Source: Ancrocorticia sp.
GTDB lineage: Bacteria; Actinomycetota; Actinomycetes; Actinomycetales; Actinomycetaceae
Direction: 5' to 3'
Assembly (NCBI GenBank): GCA_022648165.1
Contig: JALCLX010000005.1
Location: 124,001-188,000, forward strand
DNA: 64,000 bases
The notes beneath the pieces were generated by a model that worked only from the letters and a program-made list of their open reading frames with translations, did not search any database and had not been told where the DNA came from. Position 1 is the stretch's first letter. Each line of letters begins with the position of its first letter. The position numbers and the translations under genes are program-made. Shown here one piece after another: positions 45,235 through 54,082 of this stretch.

Positions 45235-45786
45235 TCAGATGCTGGTACCAACGCTGACCACCACGGGTATTACTCCGATGATCACGAATGCGGGAAGAAA
45301 ACATAGGCCCAGTGGAAAGATCAGTTGCTCGCCGAGCCGGATAGCAGCCTCTCGCGCAACTCGCTGGCGCCGCGCTCGGATGCTCTGAGCTGTTCGCTCC
45401 AGGAGCGCTTCCGGCGGCGCCCCCTCGCACCACGAAGGTTCCAAGGCGTCGCTCAGATATGCGAATGCGGGGGCTTCAAGCCACGCTTCGTCCCATTGGC
45501 CACCCATCCGGAGTATGGCGGCCACCCGGGTAAGCTGTTGCCGAGCAGCCCCACCACACGCGATGCCTACCGCCTCCAGTGCTTGTGGAATTGCGCTGCC
45601 GCCAGCAAGTGCGGCGCGCGTCAAGTCAAACATCACCGCACGGTCTAGCGCATGCGCCTCACGTGTGCGCCTGCCCCGCCGAATACTGCTTTTCTTCAGA
45701 AACGGGAATGCCGGCGACGGCGTCCACGCCCACGCAGCCACGGCCAACATCGCCACCATTGCCCACATCCCCGGATTATTGTGCAT
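45235..45786 (-). CDS. Tad pilus assembly protein, TadC-like (type II secretion F domain)
   Basis: The 183-residue protein has a hydrophobic N-terminus, a cytoplasmic helical region resembling the T2SSF fold (DLTRAALAGGSAIPQALEAV) and two C-terminal membrane helices (LIFPLGLCFLPAFVIIGV). Shorter than classical TadC, but so are the Rv3657c-type members. It forms the inner-membrane platform together with the next gene upstream, TadB. A 160-base gap with no visible gene separates it from the pilin. Confidence 0.82.
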   Translation of the reverse strand: MHNNPGMWAMVAMLAVAAWAWTPSPAFPFLKKSSIRRGRRTREAHALDRAVMFDLTRAALAGGSAIPQALEAVGIACGGAARQQLTRVAAILRMGGQWDEAWLEAPAFAYLSDALEPSWCEGAPPEALLERTAQSIRARRQRVAREAAIRLGEQLIFPLGLCFLPAFVIIGVIPVVVSVGTSI

Positions 45787-45816
45787 CAGCGTCGCTCCGA
45801 TTCTTGGGCCTGCACG

Positions 45817-46506
45817 TCAGCTTTCCTGAGCCGCCCGGCGTGCCAAACGGACGATCCATAACACTCCAGCCGCATCGAGTGCTATTCCGGTGGCGAGAAC
45901 GCTCCAACCGAGCAACGATCCCGTCAAGAATGCCAACGGGTCAGCACCCATCAGCGCGCCTAACCCGAAACCAGCCAATGGGAGAAGCGCCAACAGACGC
46001 GCGCTCATCACAGGCCCAGTAAGCGCCGCGTTTCTTGCAGCTACTGCCTCCGCAGTATCCGCAACACCGCGTGCACACGAATCGAGTATGTCCGCCGCCG
46101 GCGCTCCACTAGCTTGAGTAAGCCGGCACACTGCAATAGCTTCCTGCACACCAGCAGGTGGCTTTCTGCGAATTGCCAGGTTATGCAGCACGCGTGGCAC
46201 ACCCGAACCATCCGGCACGGCCTCCTCCGAATTGAAGCCGGCCCGCTTGAGCGTAATCTGCCACGCAGTGGTCATATCCGCACCCGCTCGAAGGCGCGTT
46301 GCCACTTCGGTGAGCAACAGTCCCATATCGAGCTCAGTTCCGCTGCGCTGCGATTGCCGCCGTAGAACGGGAAAGGCTTTCCGCCGGGGTTTTCCGCGGC
46401 CAGGGATCTTTTTTCGCGGCGCGGCGCGATACACACGAAGCGGCGTCAGTGCCCATGCCATGGCCAGTACTGTGAATGCCGCAATGCCTCCGAGCGGAGA
46501 GATCAT
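45817..46506 (-). CDS. Tad pilus assembly protein, TadB-like
   Basis: The protein has 229 residues from ATG 46506, four bases overlapping the TadA stop; the upstream reading is out of frame with it. Two N-terminal membrane helices enclose a basic loop, followed by the T2SSF-like helical region (LLTEVATRLRAGADMTTAWQ, AICRLTQASGAPAADILDS) and two C-terminal helices. Platform protein of the Tad system, Rv3658c-like. Confidence 0.82.
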   Translation of the reverse strand: MISPLGGIAAFTVLAMAWALTPLRVYRAAPRKKIPGRGKPRRKAFPVLRRQSQRSGTELDMGLLLTEVATRLRAGADMTTAWQITLKRAGFNSEEAVPDGSGVPRVLHNLAIRRKPPAGVQEAIAVCRLTQASGAPAADILDSCARGVADTAEAVAARNAALTGPVMSARLLALLPLAGFGLGALMGADPLAFLTGSLLGWSVLATGIALDAAGVLWIVRLARRAAQES

Positions 46507-47675
46507 AACCCCACATCCTCCATGCCAAGCCGCCGCGCCAGTTTTGACCAACTCGGGCCGCGGTGGAGTGCTGTCCCATCCCACCGGAGTGCCTCTACGG
46601 CGGCCAATTCACGTTCCCGCGTTCGCTCAAGGACTGCAATCTGGGAAACCCTCCGGCTGCCCCGCTCACGCTCCACATGGACCACGGCATCAAGTGCAGC
46701 AACCGCTTGTGCCGCCATCGTGCTCTCTGACAATCCCGCCAGCGCGCCCAGCGCAGTAAGCCGGGCGGGAACATCCGCTGCAGAGTTTGCATGGATCGTG
46801 GCCCATCCTCCTTCATGGCCAGTGTTGAGCGCAGCAAGTACGTCGCGCACCTCCGCTCCGCGGCATTCGCCTAACACAATCCTGTCCGGGCGCATCCGCA
46901 AGGCTGCACGCACAAGCTCGCTCATCGGAATTGCTCCCACACCCTGCACATTCGCTTTGCGTTCTTGCAGATGAACCACATGGGGATGGTATGGGCGCAA
47001 CTCTTGGCGCTCCTCAATAATGAGGATGCGCTCTGCCCGTGGCACTTCAGAAAGCAACCCCGCCAACAGAGTAGTTTTTCCGCTCCCGGTGGCTCCCGAA
47101 ATCATGACGTTCGCGCGGCGCTCCACTAAAGCCAGCAAAACAGGCAGCACAGGGCGCGGAATCATGCCGTTATCGGCCAGATCTTCCACGGAGAAGTTCA
47201 CGCGCCGGTGCACGCGCAATGAGATCATGGTCCCTTCGGCGGCCAGGGGCGGCAATACTGCGTGAAGCCGTATTCCGGACCCCACAGTGCCATCCACAAG
47301 CGGGCTCTGATCGTCGAGCCTCTGGCCCGACGCGGCGGCGAGCCGAACAGCCATGTCGCGCACTTCCGTGTCGTCACGGAATGCGCCCGTGAGCTCAGTT
47401 ACCCGTTCCAATCCCTTACCGCGATCAACCCACACGCCGCGGATACTGTTGACCAGAATGTCGGTGACCTCCGCGTCATCAAGGAGAGGCTGGAGCACTG
47501 GTCCGATTCCTGAAACTGCTGAACGAATATCTGATCCCGCATCCACAATGGAGCGGACGTTGAGCAATCCTGGCATGCCACGTGCTAGCGCTTCCGCAAC
47601 GGTGGCTCCACCGGCCAATTCGGAACGGACTGCCCGCAGGCGCTCCTCACTGCGTGGTGCCGGATCCGCCCTCAT
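46503..47675 (-). CDS. tadA: TadA/CpaF-family secretion ATPase
   Basis: A 390-residue motor ATPase of the Tad pilus. Walker A is ISGATGSGKTTLLAGLL, the Asp box region RILIIEERQELRP, Walker B RPDRIVLGECRGAEV, and the His box GWATIHANSAADVPARL. N-terminal helical part VTDILVNSIRGVWVDRG is the usual CpaF lead-in. I chose ATG 47675, overlapping the upstream stop by four bases, in place of the start at 47696. Confidence 0.93.
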   Translation of the reverse strand: MRADPAPRSEERLRAVRSELAGGATVAEALARGMPGLLNVRSIVDAGSDIRSAVSGIGPVLQPLLDDAEVTDILVNSIRGVWVDRGKGLERVTELTGAFRDDTEVRDMAVRLAAASGQRLDDQSPLVDGTVGSGIRLHAVLPPLAAEGTMISLRVHRRVNFSVEDLADNGMIPRPVLPVLLALVERRANVMISGATGSGKTTLLAGLLSEVPRAERILIIEERQELRPYHPHVVHLQERKANVQGVGAIPMSELVRAALRMRPDRIVLGECRGAEVRDVLAALNTGHEGGWATIHANSAADVPARLTALGALAGLSESTMAAQAVAALDAVVHVERERGSRRVSQIAVLERTRERELAAVEALRWDGTALHRGPSWSKLARRLGMEDVGL

Positions 47676-48712
47676 TTGCGCACCTGTGGCAGGCAACGTT
47701 CAGTGACTCGCGCGACGTCGGCGGCAGAAGCCCCCCTGCGCCTATCTCCCACACGAACTCCATGTTCCAAATCCAGCCGCAAGGTCCGTACGTTATGCAC
47801 GTACTCCACATCCTTGCCTCTGAGCGCTGCGGATAATTCCTCCGCATATGGCTGCGGATTAATGCCTTGTACAACGGGTAGCGTGGGGGCAACGCTCTGG
47901 GCCATCCCGGCTGCCAGTACAGCCTGCGCTATGCCGCGATGCGATGCAGTGGCTACCAGTACGACGACGTCGCACCATTCCAGCCAGTTCCGAATTGGAC
48001 CTTGCGGCAAAAGTGCCTGGCGCGGCAGATCAATCACGGTAACCGCGTTGACCTGTGCAAGTGCGGCAATAGCATGCTCGCCAAGGTTGCCCACCGCAGC
48101 GACTCCACCCCTGCGATCTCCGGATAGAATGCGCAGGCTGCCAAGCCGCGGCAACACGTCGTTCAGGCGTTGGGGCACAAAGGCACCACCTTCTTCCTTC
48201 AGATCAGCCCACCGCAATCCGGCAGCACCGTGGAGCCCAACGAAGCGGTCCAAGCCGCTGGACAACGGATCCATATCGAGTAGCGCAACCTCATCGGTAT
48301 TGGAAAGGCGGCGCGCAATCCATGTGGCAAGTACGCTTGCACCCGCCCCACCGTGGGCGCCGACGACGCCCACGATCCACCCTCGGCGCGTGGAGCCGAC
48401 AGCTAAGAACAGTTCCATGAGCCTCTCGGCCTCGTCAAACGGCGAAATATAAGGCTCCTCGTCGTCGAAGAACCTGGCGTATGTGGGGTGAAACGAAATT
48501 GCCACGTGGGGCGGTGAGGCAGTCGCATCCAACTGAAGCAGAAACGGGCTCAGCTCGTTGCGATTCTCCACAACGACGACGTCGATGCCCGCAAAGCCAG
48601 CCACGCGCGCGATTTCTGCCCGCATCGATTCGTTGTCGCATATGAGCCCTACAAGCGGAAATTCGGGTACCTGCGGTGGTGTCTGTTCGCCAATCGAGCG
48701 TGATTCGTACAT
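47672..48712 (-). CDS. Septum-site-determining-like protein Ssd (CpaE/MinD-related)
   Basis: The 346-residue MinD/ParA-fold protein is first in the pilus operon. The deviant P-loop reads VVGAHGGAGASVLATW and lacks the lysine of KGGxGKS, as in the mycobacterial Rv3660c (Ssd) family. ALLDMDPLSSGLDRFVG and VTVIDLPRQAL supply the Mg and switch regions. The N-terminal 120 residues resemble the CpaE receiver-like domain. CpaE proteins direct Tad machinery to a cell pole; Ssd is linked to septum regulation. Without the lysine, ATP hydrolysis is doubtful. Confidence 0.85.
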   Translation of the reverse strand: MYESRSIGEQTPPQVPEFPLVGLICDNESMRAEIARVAGFAGIDVVVVENRNELSPFLLQLDATASPPHVAISFHPTYARFFDDEEPYISPFDEAERLMELFLAVGSTRRGWIVGVVGAHGGAGASVLATWIARRLSNTDEVALLDMDPLSSGLDRFVGLHGAAGLRWADLKEEGGAFVPQRLNDVLPRLGSLRILSGDRRGGVAAVGNLGEHAIAALAQVNAVTVIDLPRQALLPQGPIRNWLEWCDVVVLVATASHRGIAQAVLAAGMAQSVAPTLPVVQGINPQPYAEELSAALRGKDVEYVHNVRTLRLDLEHGVRVGDRRRGASAADVARVTERCLPQVRK

Positions 48713-48925
48713 GCGATCAAGTGTGGGCTTTCCGCACTGGCCTTACCTCCCCTCGGCACCTTCTTGTGGACAAGCTAGCCAACTAGTGCCCCTGTGGATA
48801 CAAGTCCGCCTACAGGCGGAGATGAGCTTCGCAACAAGATCCGAAGGAGGGCACGCCGGCAGCTTCTCCGGAGATCGTCCCAAAGTGTCGTAGCGTCAGA
48901 TCAGGACTGACTCTAGGAGGTTTCA

Positions 48926-49957
48926 ATGACCACCCCATCCGATCCGTACAGCCGGGGTAACAACCGCCCCTTTGACGAAGACGACGTGCTGGCCCCGCTG
49001 ACTCCCGCCTCGGAGCCCACCGCAGGATCCTCAACCACGTCAAGCTCCCCTGAACAGGCGGCCACCCACGCTTCAGATTCCGACCTGCCGCCGATCGATT
49101 CTCGCGTACCCGAGCGGCGCTCTGTTTTCGCAAATACCGATCCGGCATTTGACGTGCGCACCAGAACGGCGGAGGAGGCGACCACAGCATCTCCCGAAGC
49201 TCCCGCATCCAGCCCCATAACCTCTGGCTCCATAACCTCACCGGCCACTGCGCCTAGTTCGCGTGAACCACGGCATCATGCGACTCTCGCAGACGCCGTG
49301 GGAATCGCACCGGACAACAGTTTCGAAATGCCGTCCGGCTCCGTCGCATCGCCGTCCGCGCCACGCTTGGGCGAATCCACGCCAATTCTGCGCGAGCCTC
49401 CCCAGCGCACAGCCGCATGGGATGAAGCGCTCACCACCAACGAGCCACTCCCACCCGGCCGGGGCTGGACTCACACAGGCGTCCTCATCGCTTCGATTTT
49501 CCTGGTTCCTTTTGCCTGGTACCTCATCTCCGACGCCGGCGTCCGGCTTGCGTTGGTTGAAAATAGCCCTTGGACAACAGGGAAACTCAATCTCGCCGCC
49601 ATCGGCGAACTGATTGGCGGCGTCGGAGTCGTCGGACTGACATGGTACCTCGCACGGCTTTCCTCTCTGGGCGCCATCGTGACCGGAATCCTGGTAACTG
49701 CCTTCGGCCTGCTCCCCGTTGTGGCCCCCACGTTCACACGCACTTCGATCCTGGAACCACTCAACCGCACAATCGGCGAATACAATGCCTTCACAGGAAA
49801 CGTGATCGACCACCTCTACCTGTCCCTCGGTTCAGGCCGCATGATGGTATACGGCGCGGTTATTCTGTTCACCGGGCTCGCAGTGCACGCCACCCGGCGC
49901 CGCTGGGAGAAACGTGGCGCAATCATCGCCCGGCACGAACTCGCAAATAACCGCTAG
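48926..49957 (+). CDS. Unknown membrane protein with long disordered N-terminus
   Basis: The protein has 343 residues, starting after a strong TAGGAGG ribosome site. Residues 1-175 are rich in Pro, Ser, Thr, Ala and Asp with no predicted fold. Four hydrophobic segments follow (near 180-200, 213-235, 243-262 and 298-318), then a basic cytoplasmic end. I do not recognise the family. It lies between the Tad operon and the nth-crp block, in the place where mycobacteria have the MarP membrane protease, but it has no protease domain. The alpha/beta hydrolase gene starts seven bases after it. Confidence 0.7.
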   Translation: MTTPSDPYSRGNNRPFDEDDVLAPLTPASEPTAGSSTTSSSPEQAATHASDSDLPPIDSRVPERRSVFANTDPAFDVRTRTAEEATTASPEAPASSPITSGSITSPATAPSSREPRHHATLADAVGIAPDNSFEMPSGSVASPSAPRLGESTPILREPPQRTAAWDEALTTNEPLPPGRGWTHTGVLIASIFLVPFAWYLISDAGVRLALVENSPWTTGKLNLAAIGELIGGVGVVGLTWYLARLSSLGAIVTGILVTAFGLLPVVAPTFTRTSILEPLNRTIGEYNAFTGNVIDHLYLSLGSGRMMVYGAVILFTGLAVHATRRRWEKRGAIIARHELANNR

Positions 49958-49964
49958 GAGCAGC

Positions 49965-50882
49965 ATGTCCACACCCGCCGACAACTCATGCGTATTCATC
50001 GACGGGCCTTGGGAGCACCGATTCGTCCGCGCCAATGGAGGGCAGTTCCACCTGGTACACATGGGCGAACACAGCGACGTTCGCCCGTTAGTGCTGTTAG
50101 TGCACGGGTTCCCCGAATATTGGTGGGCTTGGCGAGGGCAGATAGCCGCAATCGCAGAAGCTGGCTATGAGGTTGCAGCCTTCGACCAGCGGGGCATAGC
50201 GGGATCAGACAAGACGCCAAACAGCCAAGATGCGCTGACGCTCACGCAAGACATACCGGCGATCACCCGCTCGCTCGGCGCTTCGCAGGTAGTGGTGGTG
50301 GGGCATGGCCGAGGTGGCCAATTGGCGTGGTCTGCGCCCTGCATCGATCCCGGCATAGTGCGCGGAGTGCTCACATTCTCCGCGCCGCACACGCGCGCGC
50401 TCCAACGGCCGGGAACGCATCTCACCATGCGCACATGGCGGCACGCTCTCACTACCTTCGTCCCCGCAATCGCGAAACGAGGGCTGGTCTCTGAAACCTA
50501 TATCCATCGGCTCCTCACCGAATGGTCTGCCCCTGGGAACGACGGCGCTAGTTCGCAGGCAGCGCTCTATTCCGCCGCGATGCGCCTTCCTGAAGCCGCA
50601 GACACGGCGCTGGACCAATTGCGATGGTCATACACCGCTGTGCAGCGGCCCAGCGGCCGGCGCTATTTCGAACTTACAAAACACCCGATCGCGGCCCCGG
50701 TGTGGACTATCCGTGGGCAGCTCGATCCTCTTCTGCCCGATCGCGCCTGGAACCAAGACAAAGTGTTCACCACTGGTCCCCATCGCCAAATCACCATTCC
50801 CAGCTCCGGGCACTTCATCCCCGAAGAAGCCCCCGGAGAGGCGACACAAGTTATCCTCGACTTTCTTGCGTCTCTTTCTTAG
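49965..50882 (+). CDS. Alpha/beta hydrolase, epoxide-hydrolase-like, with glycine at the nucleophile position
   Basis: The protein has 305 residues from ATG 49965, which has TAGGAG at good spacing. The fold is clear: VHGFPEYWWAWRGQIAAIAE (oxyanion HGF), AFDQRGIAGSDKT, and near the end GQLDPLLPD and SSGHFIPEEAP with the probable acid and histidine. The nucleophile elbow, however, reads VGHGRGG: residue 115 is Gly where family members have Asp or Ser. The codon GGC at 50307-50309 is one base from GAC or AGC. It is otherwise full length, so it may have lost hydrolysis or gained another role. Converges on nth with a 32-base overlap. Resembles the position of EphE (Rv3670). Confidence 0.85.
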   Translation: MSTPADNSCVFIDGPWEHRFVRANGGQFHLVHMGEHSDVRPLVLLVHGFPEYWWAWRGQIAAIAEAGYEVAAFDQRGIAGSDKTPNSQDALTLTQDIPAITRSLGASQVVVVGHGRGGQLAWSAPCIDPGIVRGVLTFSAPHTRALQRPGTHLTMRTWRHALTTFVPAIAKRGLVSETYIHRLLTEWSAPGNDGASSQAALYSAAMRLPEAADTALDQLRWSYTAVQRPSGRRYFELTKHPIAAPVWTIRGQLDPLLPDRAWNQDKVFTTGPHRQITIPSSGHFIPEEAPGEATQVILDFLASLS

Positions 50883-51657
50883 AAGTTTCTTCCGTTTCTT
50901 GCATAGAAGCGCCCGGCATGGGCCCCGGTAGGGCGGGCGCGGGCACTCCTACGAATAATTCATAAGAAGGGCACAGATCGGCAAGCCCGCACCCGATACA
51001 TGCGGGTTTGCGCGAATGGCACACCTTGCGGCCGTGATCGATGATGCGATGGCAGGTCTGCGTCCATATCTCCGGCGGCAATAGAGCCGCGATATCTCGT
51101 TCCGCCTTTACAGGATCCGCCTGCCGGGTCCATCCCCACCTGCGCGAAAGCCTTCCTACATGAGTATCTACGGTAATACCCGGAATGCCGAACGAATTCC
51201 CAAGCACCACATTGGCAGTTTTGCGGCCCACGCCCGGCAGTGTCACCAATTCCTCGAGGCTGGCCGGAACCTCGCCCCCAAAGCGGTCGCACAAAGCCGC
51301 CGCCAGTCCGTGGCACGATTTTGCCTTCGCCCGGAAAAACCCAAGCGGATGCAGAATCTCCTCCAAATCTTCGCGCGCCGCGCCCGCCATCGCCTCGGGA
51401 TCTGGGTAGCGCCGGAATAACTCCGGCGTCACCGAATTCACGCGCACATCAGTTGTTTGAGCGGACAAAACTGTGGCCACAAGCAGCTGAAATGGGTTCC
51501 GGAAAAGCAATGCGCAATGGGCGTCCGGATACAGCAGCGCCAACCGGTCAGTGATCGCACGCGCCTGTTCTCTGCGTGCAGCGAGCGAGCGCGGCCTGCG
51601 CGGCAAACGCGCCTGGGCGGCCTTCGTCTTTTTGGAATTATTCTGAGGCGAGGACAT
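50851..51657 (-). CDS. nth: Endonuclease III
   Basis: The 268-residue base-excision repair glycosylase/AP lyase removes oxidised pyrimidines. The helix-hairpin-helix is ELVTLPGVGRKTANVVLG with the catalytic lysine, and the catalytic aspartate lies in TVDTHVGRLSRRW. The 4Fe-4S cluster loop is CHSRKPACIGCGLADLC with C-x6-C-x2-C-x5-C spacing. A basic Lys/Arg/Ala N-terminus and a 30-residue C-terminal tail go beyond the core. Divergent from crp, an order conserved in actinobacteria. Confidence 0.95.
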   Translation of the reverse strand: MSSPQNNSKKTKAAQARLPRRPRSLAARREQARAITDRLALLYPDAHCALLFRNPFQLLVATVLSAQTTDVRVNSVTPELFRRYPDPEAMAGAAREDLEEILHPLGFFRAKAKSCHGLAAALCDRFGGEVPASLEELVTLPGVGRKTANVVLGNSFGIPGITVDTHVGRLSRRWGWTRQADPVKAERDIAALLPPEIWTQTCHRIIDHGRKVCHSRKPACIGCGLADLCPSYELFVGVPAPALPGPMPGASMQETEETSKKETQESRG

Positions 51658-51771
51658 GCTTCAAGCATATTAGTGCATCAGATACCCGTATGATGGCAAG
51701 ATGTGATGTGTATGGCAGGTCCACAGTGAGATCTGACTCATTCGCTTTGTGAAGAACAAGAAAGGGCAGAC

Positions 51772-52449
51772 ATGGATACAAACGTTCTCAAGGCGGTTCC
51801 TCTCTTCAAGGACCTTGGGGATGATGATCTCCTCGCGCTCAGCGAGCTCATGAGCGAAACCACGCTCAAACGTGGTGACTCGCTGTTCCATGAAGGAGAT
51901 GAAGGCGATCGCCTTTACATCATTACAGACGGCAAAGTGAAGTTGAGTCACAATTCAGACGACGGGCGCGAAAACCTCATTGCCGTATTAGGGCCTGGTG
52001 AGATCATCGGGGAGCTTTCCCTTTTCGATCTGGGAGCCCGTTCCTCAACGGTAACGGCTATCGCGCCTACCAAGCTGTACTCGCTGTCCCATAAGGACAT
52101 GATGGTGTTCCTGACAGCGCACCCAGAACTCTCGCAGTCGATGCTGCGCGAACTGGCCCGGCGCCTTCGCCACACCAACGAGCAGATGGCAGACTTGGTC
52201 TTCTCCGACGTACCGGGCCGCGTTGCGAAGGCGCTGCTCGATCTGGCGAACCGGTTCGGCGAGCGCACTCCCGAGGGAATTTACGTAGCGCATGATCTGA
52301 CCCAGGAGGAACTTGCCCATCTTGTTGGCGCGTCTCGTGAAACGGTCAACAAGTCGCTTGCCGATTTTGTGTCACGTGGCTGGATCCGCTTGGAGGGCCG
52401 CGCCGTGTTGCTGATCGAGTTGGCACGCTTGCAGCGCCGCGCACACTAG
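51772..52449 (+). CDS. crp: CRP/FNR-family global regulator (GlxR/Crp-like)
   Basis: This 225-residue regulator has a cyclic-nucleotide-binding beta-roll (residues 15-125; PGEIIGELSLFDLGARSSTV carries the cAMP-phosphate glutamate and arginine) and a winged helix with LTQEELAHLVGASRETVNKS. GlxR and mycobacterial Crp respond to cAMP and control carbon and respiration genes. AAAGGGCAG precedes the ATG. nth is divergent; the S10 peptidase follows behind a hairpin. Confidence 0.93.
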   Translation: MDTNVLKAVPLFKDLGDDDLLALSELMSETTLKRGDSLFHEGDEGDRLYIITDGKVKLSHNSDDGRENLIAVLGPGEIIGELSLFDLGARSSTVTAIAPTKLYSLSHKDMMVFLTAHPELSQSMLRELARRLRHTNEQMADLVFSDVPGRVAKALLDLANRFGERTPEGIYVAHDLTQEELAHLVGASRETVNKSLADFVSRGWIRLEGRAVLLIELARLQRRAH

Positions 52450-52460
52450 TAACGCGCTTT

Positions 52461-52505
52461 GCGACAGGCGCATTTTAACAGTTCTGCAACAGACGCACTT
52501 TAACA
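52461..52505. repeat. Two imperfect 20-bp direct repeats after crp
   Basis: GCGACAGGCGCATTTTAACA (52461-52480) and GCAACAGACGCACTTTAACA (52486-52505) match at 17 of 20 positions with a 25-base period. They lie between the crp stop and a hairpin. They could be operator half-sites for the peptidase gene or sequence left by a small duplication. Confidence 0.55.
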
Positions 52506-52510
52506 TGTGT

Positions 52511-52544
52511 GGGTGTCCCGCCGGATTTTACCGGCGGGACACCC
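52511..52544 (+). terminator. Strong hairpin between crp and the S10 peptidase gene
   Basis: GGGTGTCCCGCCGG pairs perfectly with CCGGCGGGACACCC around ATTTTA. The likely role is termination after crp, although no U tract follows and the peptidase ATG is only 18 bases away, so it could also influence that gene's translation. A near-identical hairpin lies after the peptidase gene. Confidence 0.65.
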
Positions 52545-52562
52545 CTATGAAAGGACTTATTT

Positions 52563-54074
52563 ATGAGCGAGCAGGAGCCTGCCACGCACACTACACCTAC
52601 TACCGGACCTCAGCCGCCTGCACGGCCGCTGCCGCAGGAGACTACGGTCACCACTGAGCATTCGATCGAACTGGACGGCCACGAACTGGCTTACCGCGCC
52701 ACGCTGTCCACGCTTCACATCGATACAGAGAAGGTCTCCCCCGCCGCCAGCGTGTTTTCTGCGGCATTCACGCTCCTTCCCAACGGCGAAAACCCTGATC
52801 CCGCACGGCCAATCACATTCGTGTTCAACGGCGGGCCGGGTTCTTCCAGCACGTTCTTGCTAATGGGTTCGGTGGCGCCAAAAAGAATCGTCACGCCGGA
52901 CGCCACGCTTACGCCCCCCGCACCATATACGCTGGTGGACAACGCATACACGCTGCTGCCCGTCACAGACTTAGTGTTCATTGATGCCCCGGGTGCCGGA
53001 TTCTCGCAGATCGCGCAGGAGGCCAAGCCTGAATTGTGGTCCACGGACGGCGACGTGAAGGGATTCGTACAATTCATCCGCCGCTACCTCAGCGCGAACG
53101 GCCGCTGGAACTCCCCAAAGTACGTGCTGGGCGAATCCTACGGCACCACGCGCGGCGCCGCGCTGGCATTGGCTCTTCACGGCGAGGAAATCGCCCTCAA
53201 CGGGCTGGCCCTGCTGTCCTGCATCCTGGACTACGGCCCCCACACAGGTGTGAACGACCAAGGCTACGTGGGCTACTTCCCCACGTACGCAGCAATCGCG
53301 CACCGTCACGGCAAGGCTGGGGCCGGCAGATCGCTGGAAGAACACCTAAAACAGGCGCGGGAATTCGCCACAGGTGAATATCGGCAGGCACTAGCAGCAG
53401 GCAGTGGCTTATCCGAGGAGCGCCGCCAGGCGGTAGCACAGCGATATGCAGACTTCACTGGGTTGGATGCGGCCTATGTGCTGCGCAGCGATTTGCGGAT
53501 CACGGACGAGCGCTTCCGCAAGGAGCTATTGCGCAATGAACAGAAGGTGGTAGGACGCTACGACGGCCGTGTAGCCGGCTACGATATCGACGGCGCCGCG
53601 GAGGCTGAGACGTTCGTTGTGGACGACGCATTCGTGTCTCCGGGCTACGGCAGTTTGGTCAACGCCTACTTGCGCGACGAGCTCAAATGGAAAGACACTA
53701 CGGAGCGCCGAGAGTTTGCTGGCTTCGACTGGGCATCTACTGAACCGGGCAAGGGTTGGGTATGGAAGCACCAACTACCACGCGGCACAAAGGTGCTGGG
53801 TGGAATGGAGTGCCCCTACCCGTTGGTGATCCCGGACCTTGCCTCCGCCATGGTCCGCAACCCCAATATGAAAGTGCTGGTGGCCTCCGGGTACTTCGAC
53901 CTGGCCACCCCGTTCTTCCAAACGGAGCAGGATATTGCACACCTGGGAGTACCGGCGCCGCTGCAGGCGAACGTAACTTTCACCTACTATCAGGCCGGGC
54001 ACATGGTCTACACGGCGCCTAGCGAATTGGCAAAGTTTGCACACGACCTCACGGCATTCTTTGACGTGAAGTGA
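52563..54074 (+). CDS. Serine carboxypeptidase family S10 protein
   Basis: The 503-residue protein has the S10 hallmarks: FVFNGGPGSSSTFLLMG (oxyanion), LGESYGTTRGAALAL with catalytic Ser192, SGYFDLATPF with the aspartate, and YQAGHMVY with the histidine. There is no signal peptide and the N-terminus is polar and proline-rich, so it appears cytoplasmic, unlike the vacuolar or secreted eukaryotic enzymes. It would remove C-terminal residues from peptides. It is monocistronic and framed by two almost identical hairpins. Confidence 0.88.
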   Translation: MSEQEPATHTTPTTGPQPPARPLPQETTVTTEHSIELDGHELAYRATLSTLHIDTEKVSPAASVFSAAFTLLPNGENPDPARPITFVFNGGPGSSSTFLLMGSVAPKRIVTPDATLTPPAPYTLVDNAYTLLPVTDLVFIDAPGAGFSQIAQEAKPELWSTDGDVKGFVQFIRRYLSANGRWNSPKYVLGESYGTTRGAALALALHGEEIALNGLALLSCILDYGPHTGVNDQGYVGYFPTYAAIAHRHGKAGAGRSLEEHLKQAREFATGEYRQALAAGSGLSEERRQAVAQRYADFTGLDAAYVLRSDLRITDERFRKELLRNEQKVVGRYDGRVAGYDIDGAAEAETFVVDDAFVSPGYGSLVNAYLRDELKWKDTTERREFAGFDWASTEPGKGWVWKHQLPRGTKVLGGMECPYPLVIPDLASAMVRNPNMKVLVASGYFDLATPFFQTEQDIAHLGVPAPLQANVTFTYYQAGHMVYTAPSELAKFAHDLTAFFDVK

Positions 54075-54082
54075 CGGTTTGG

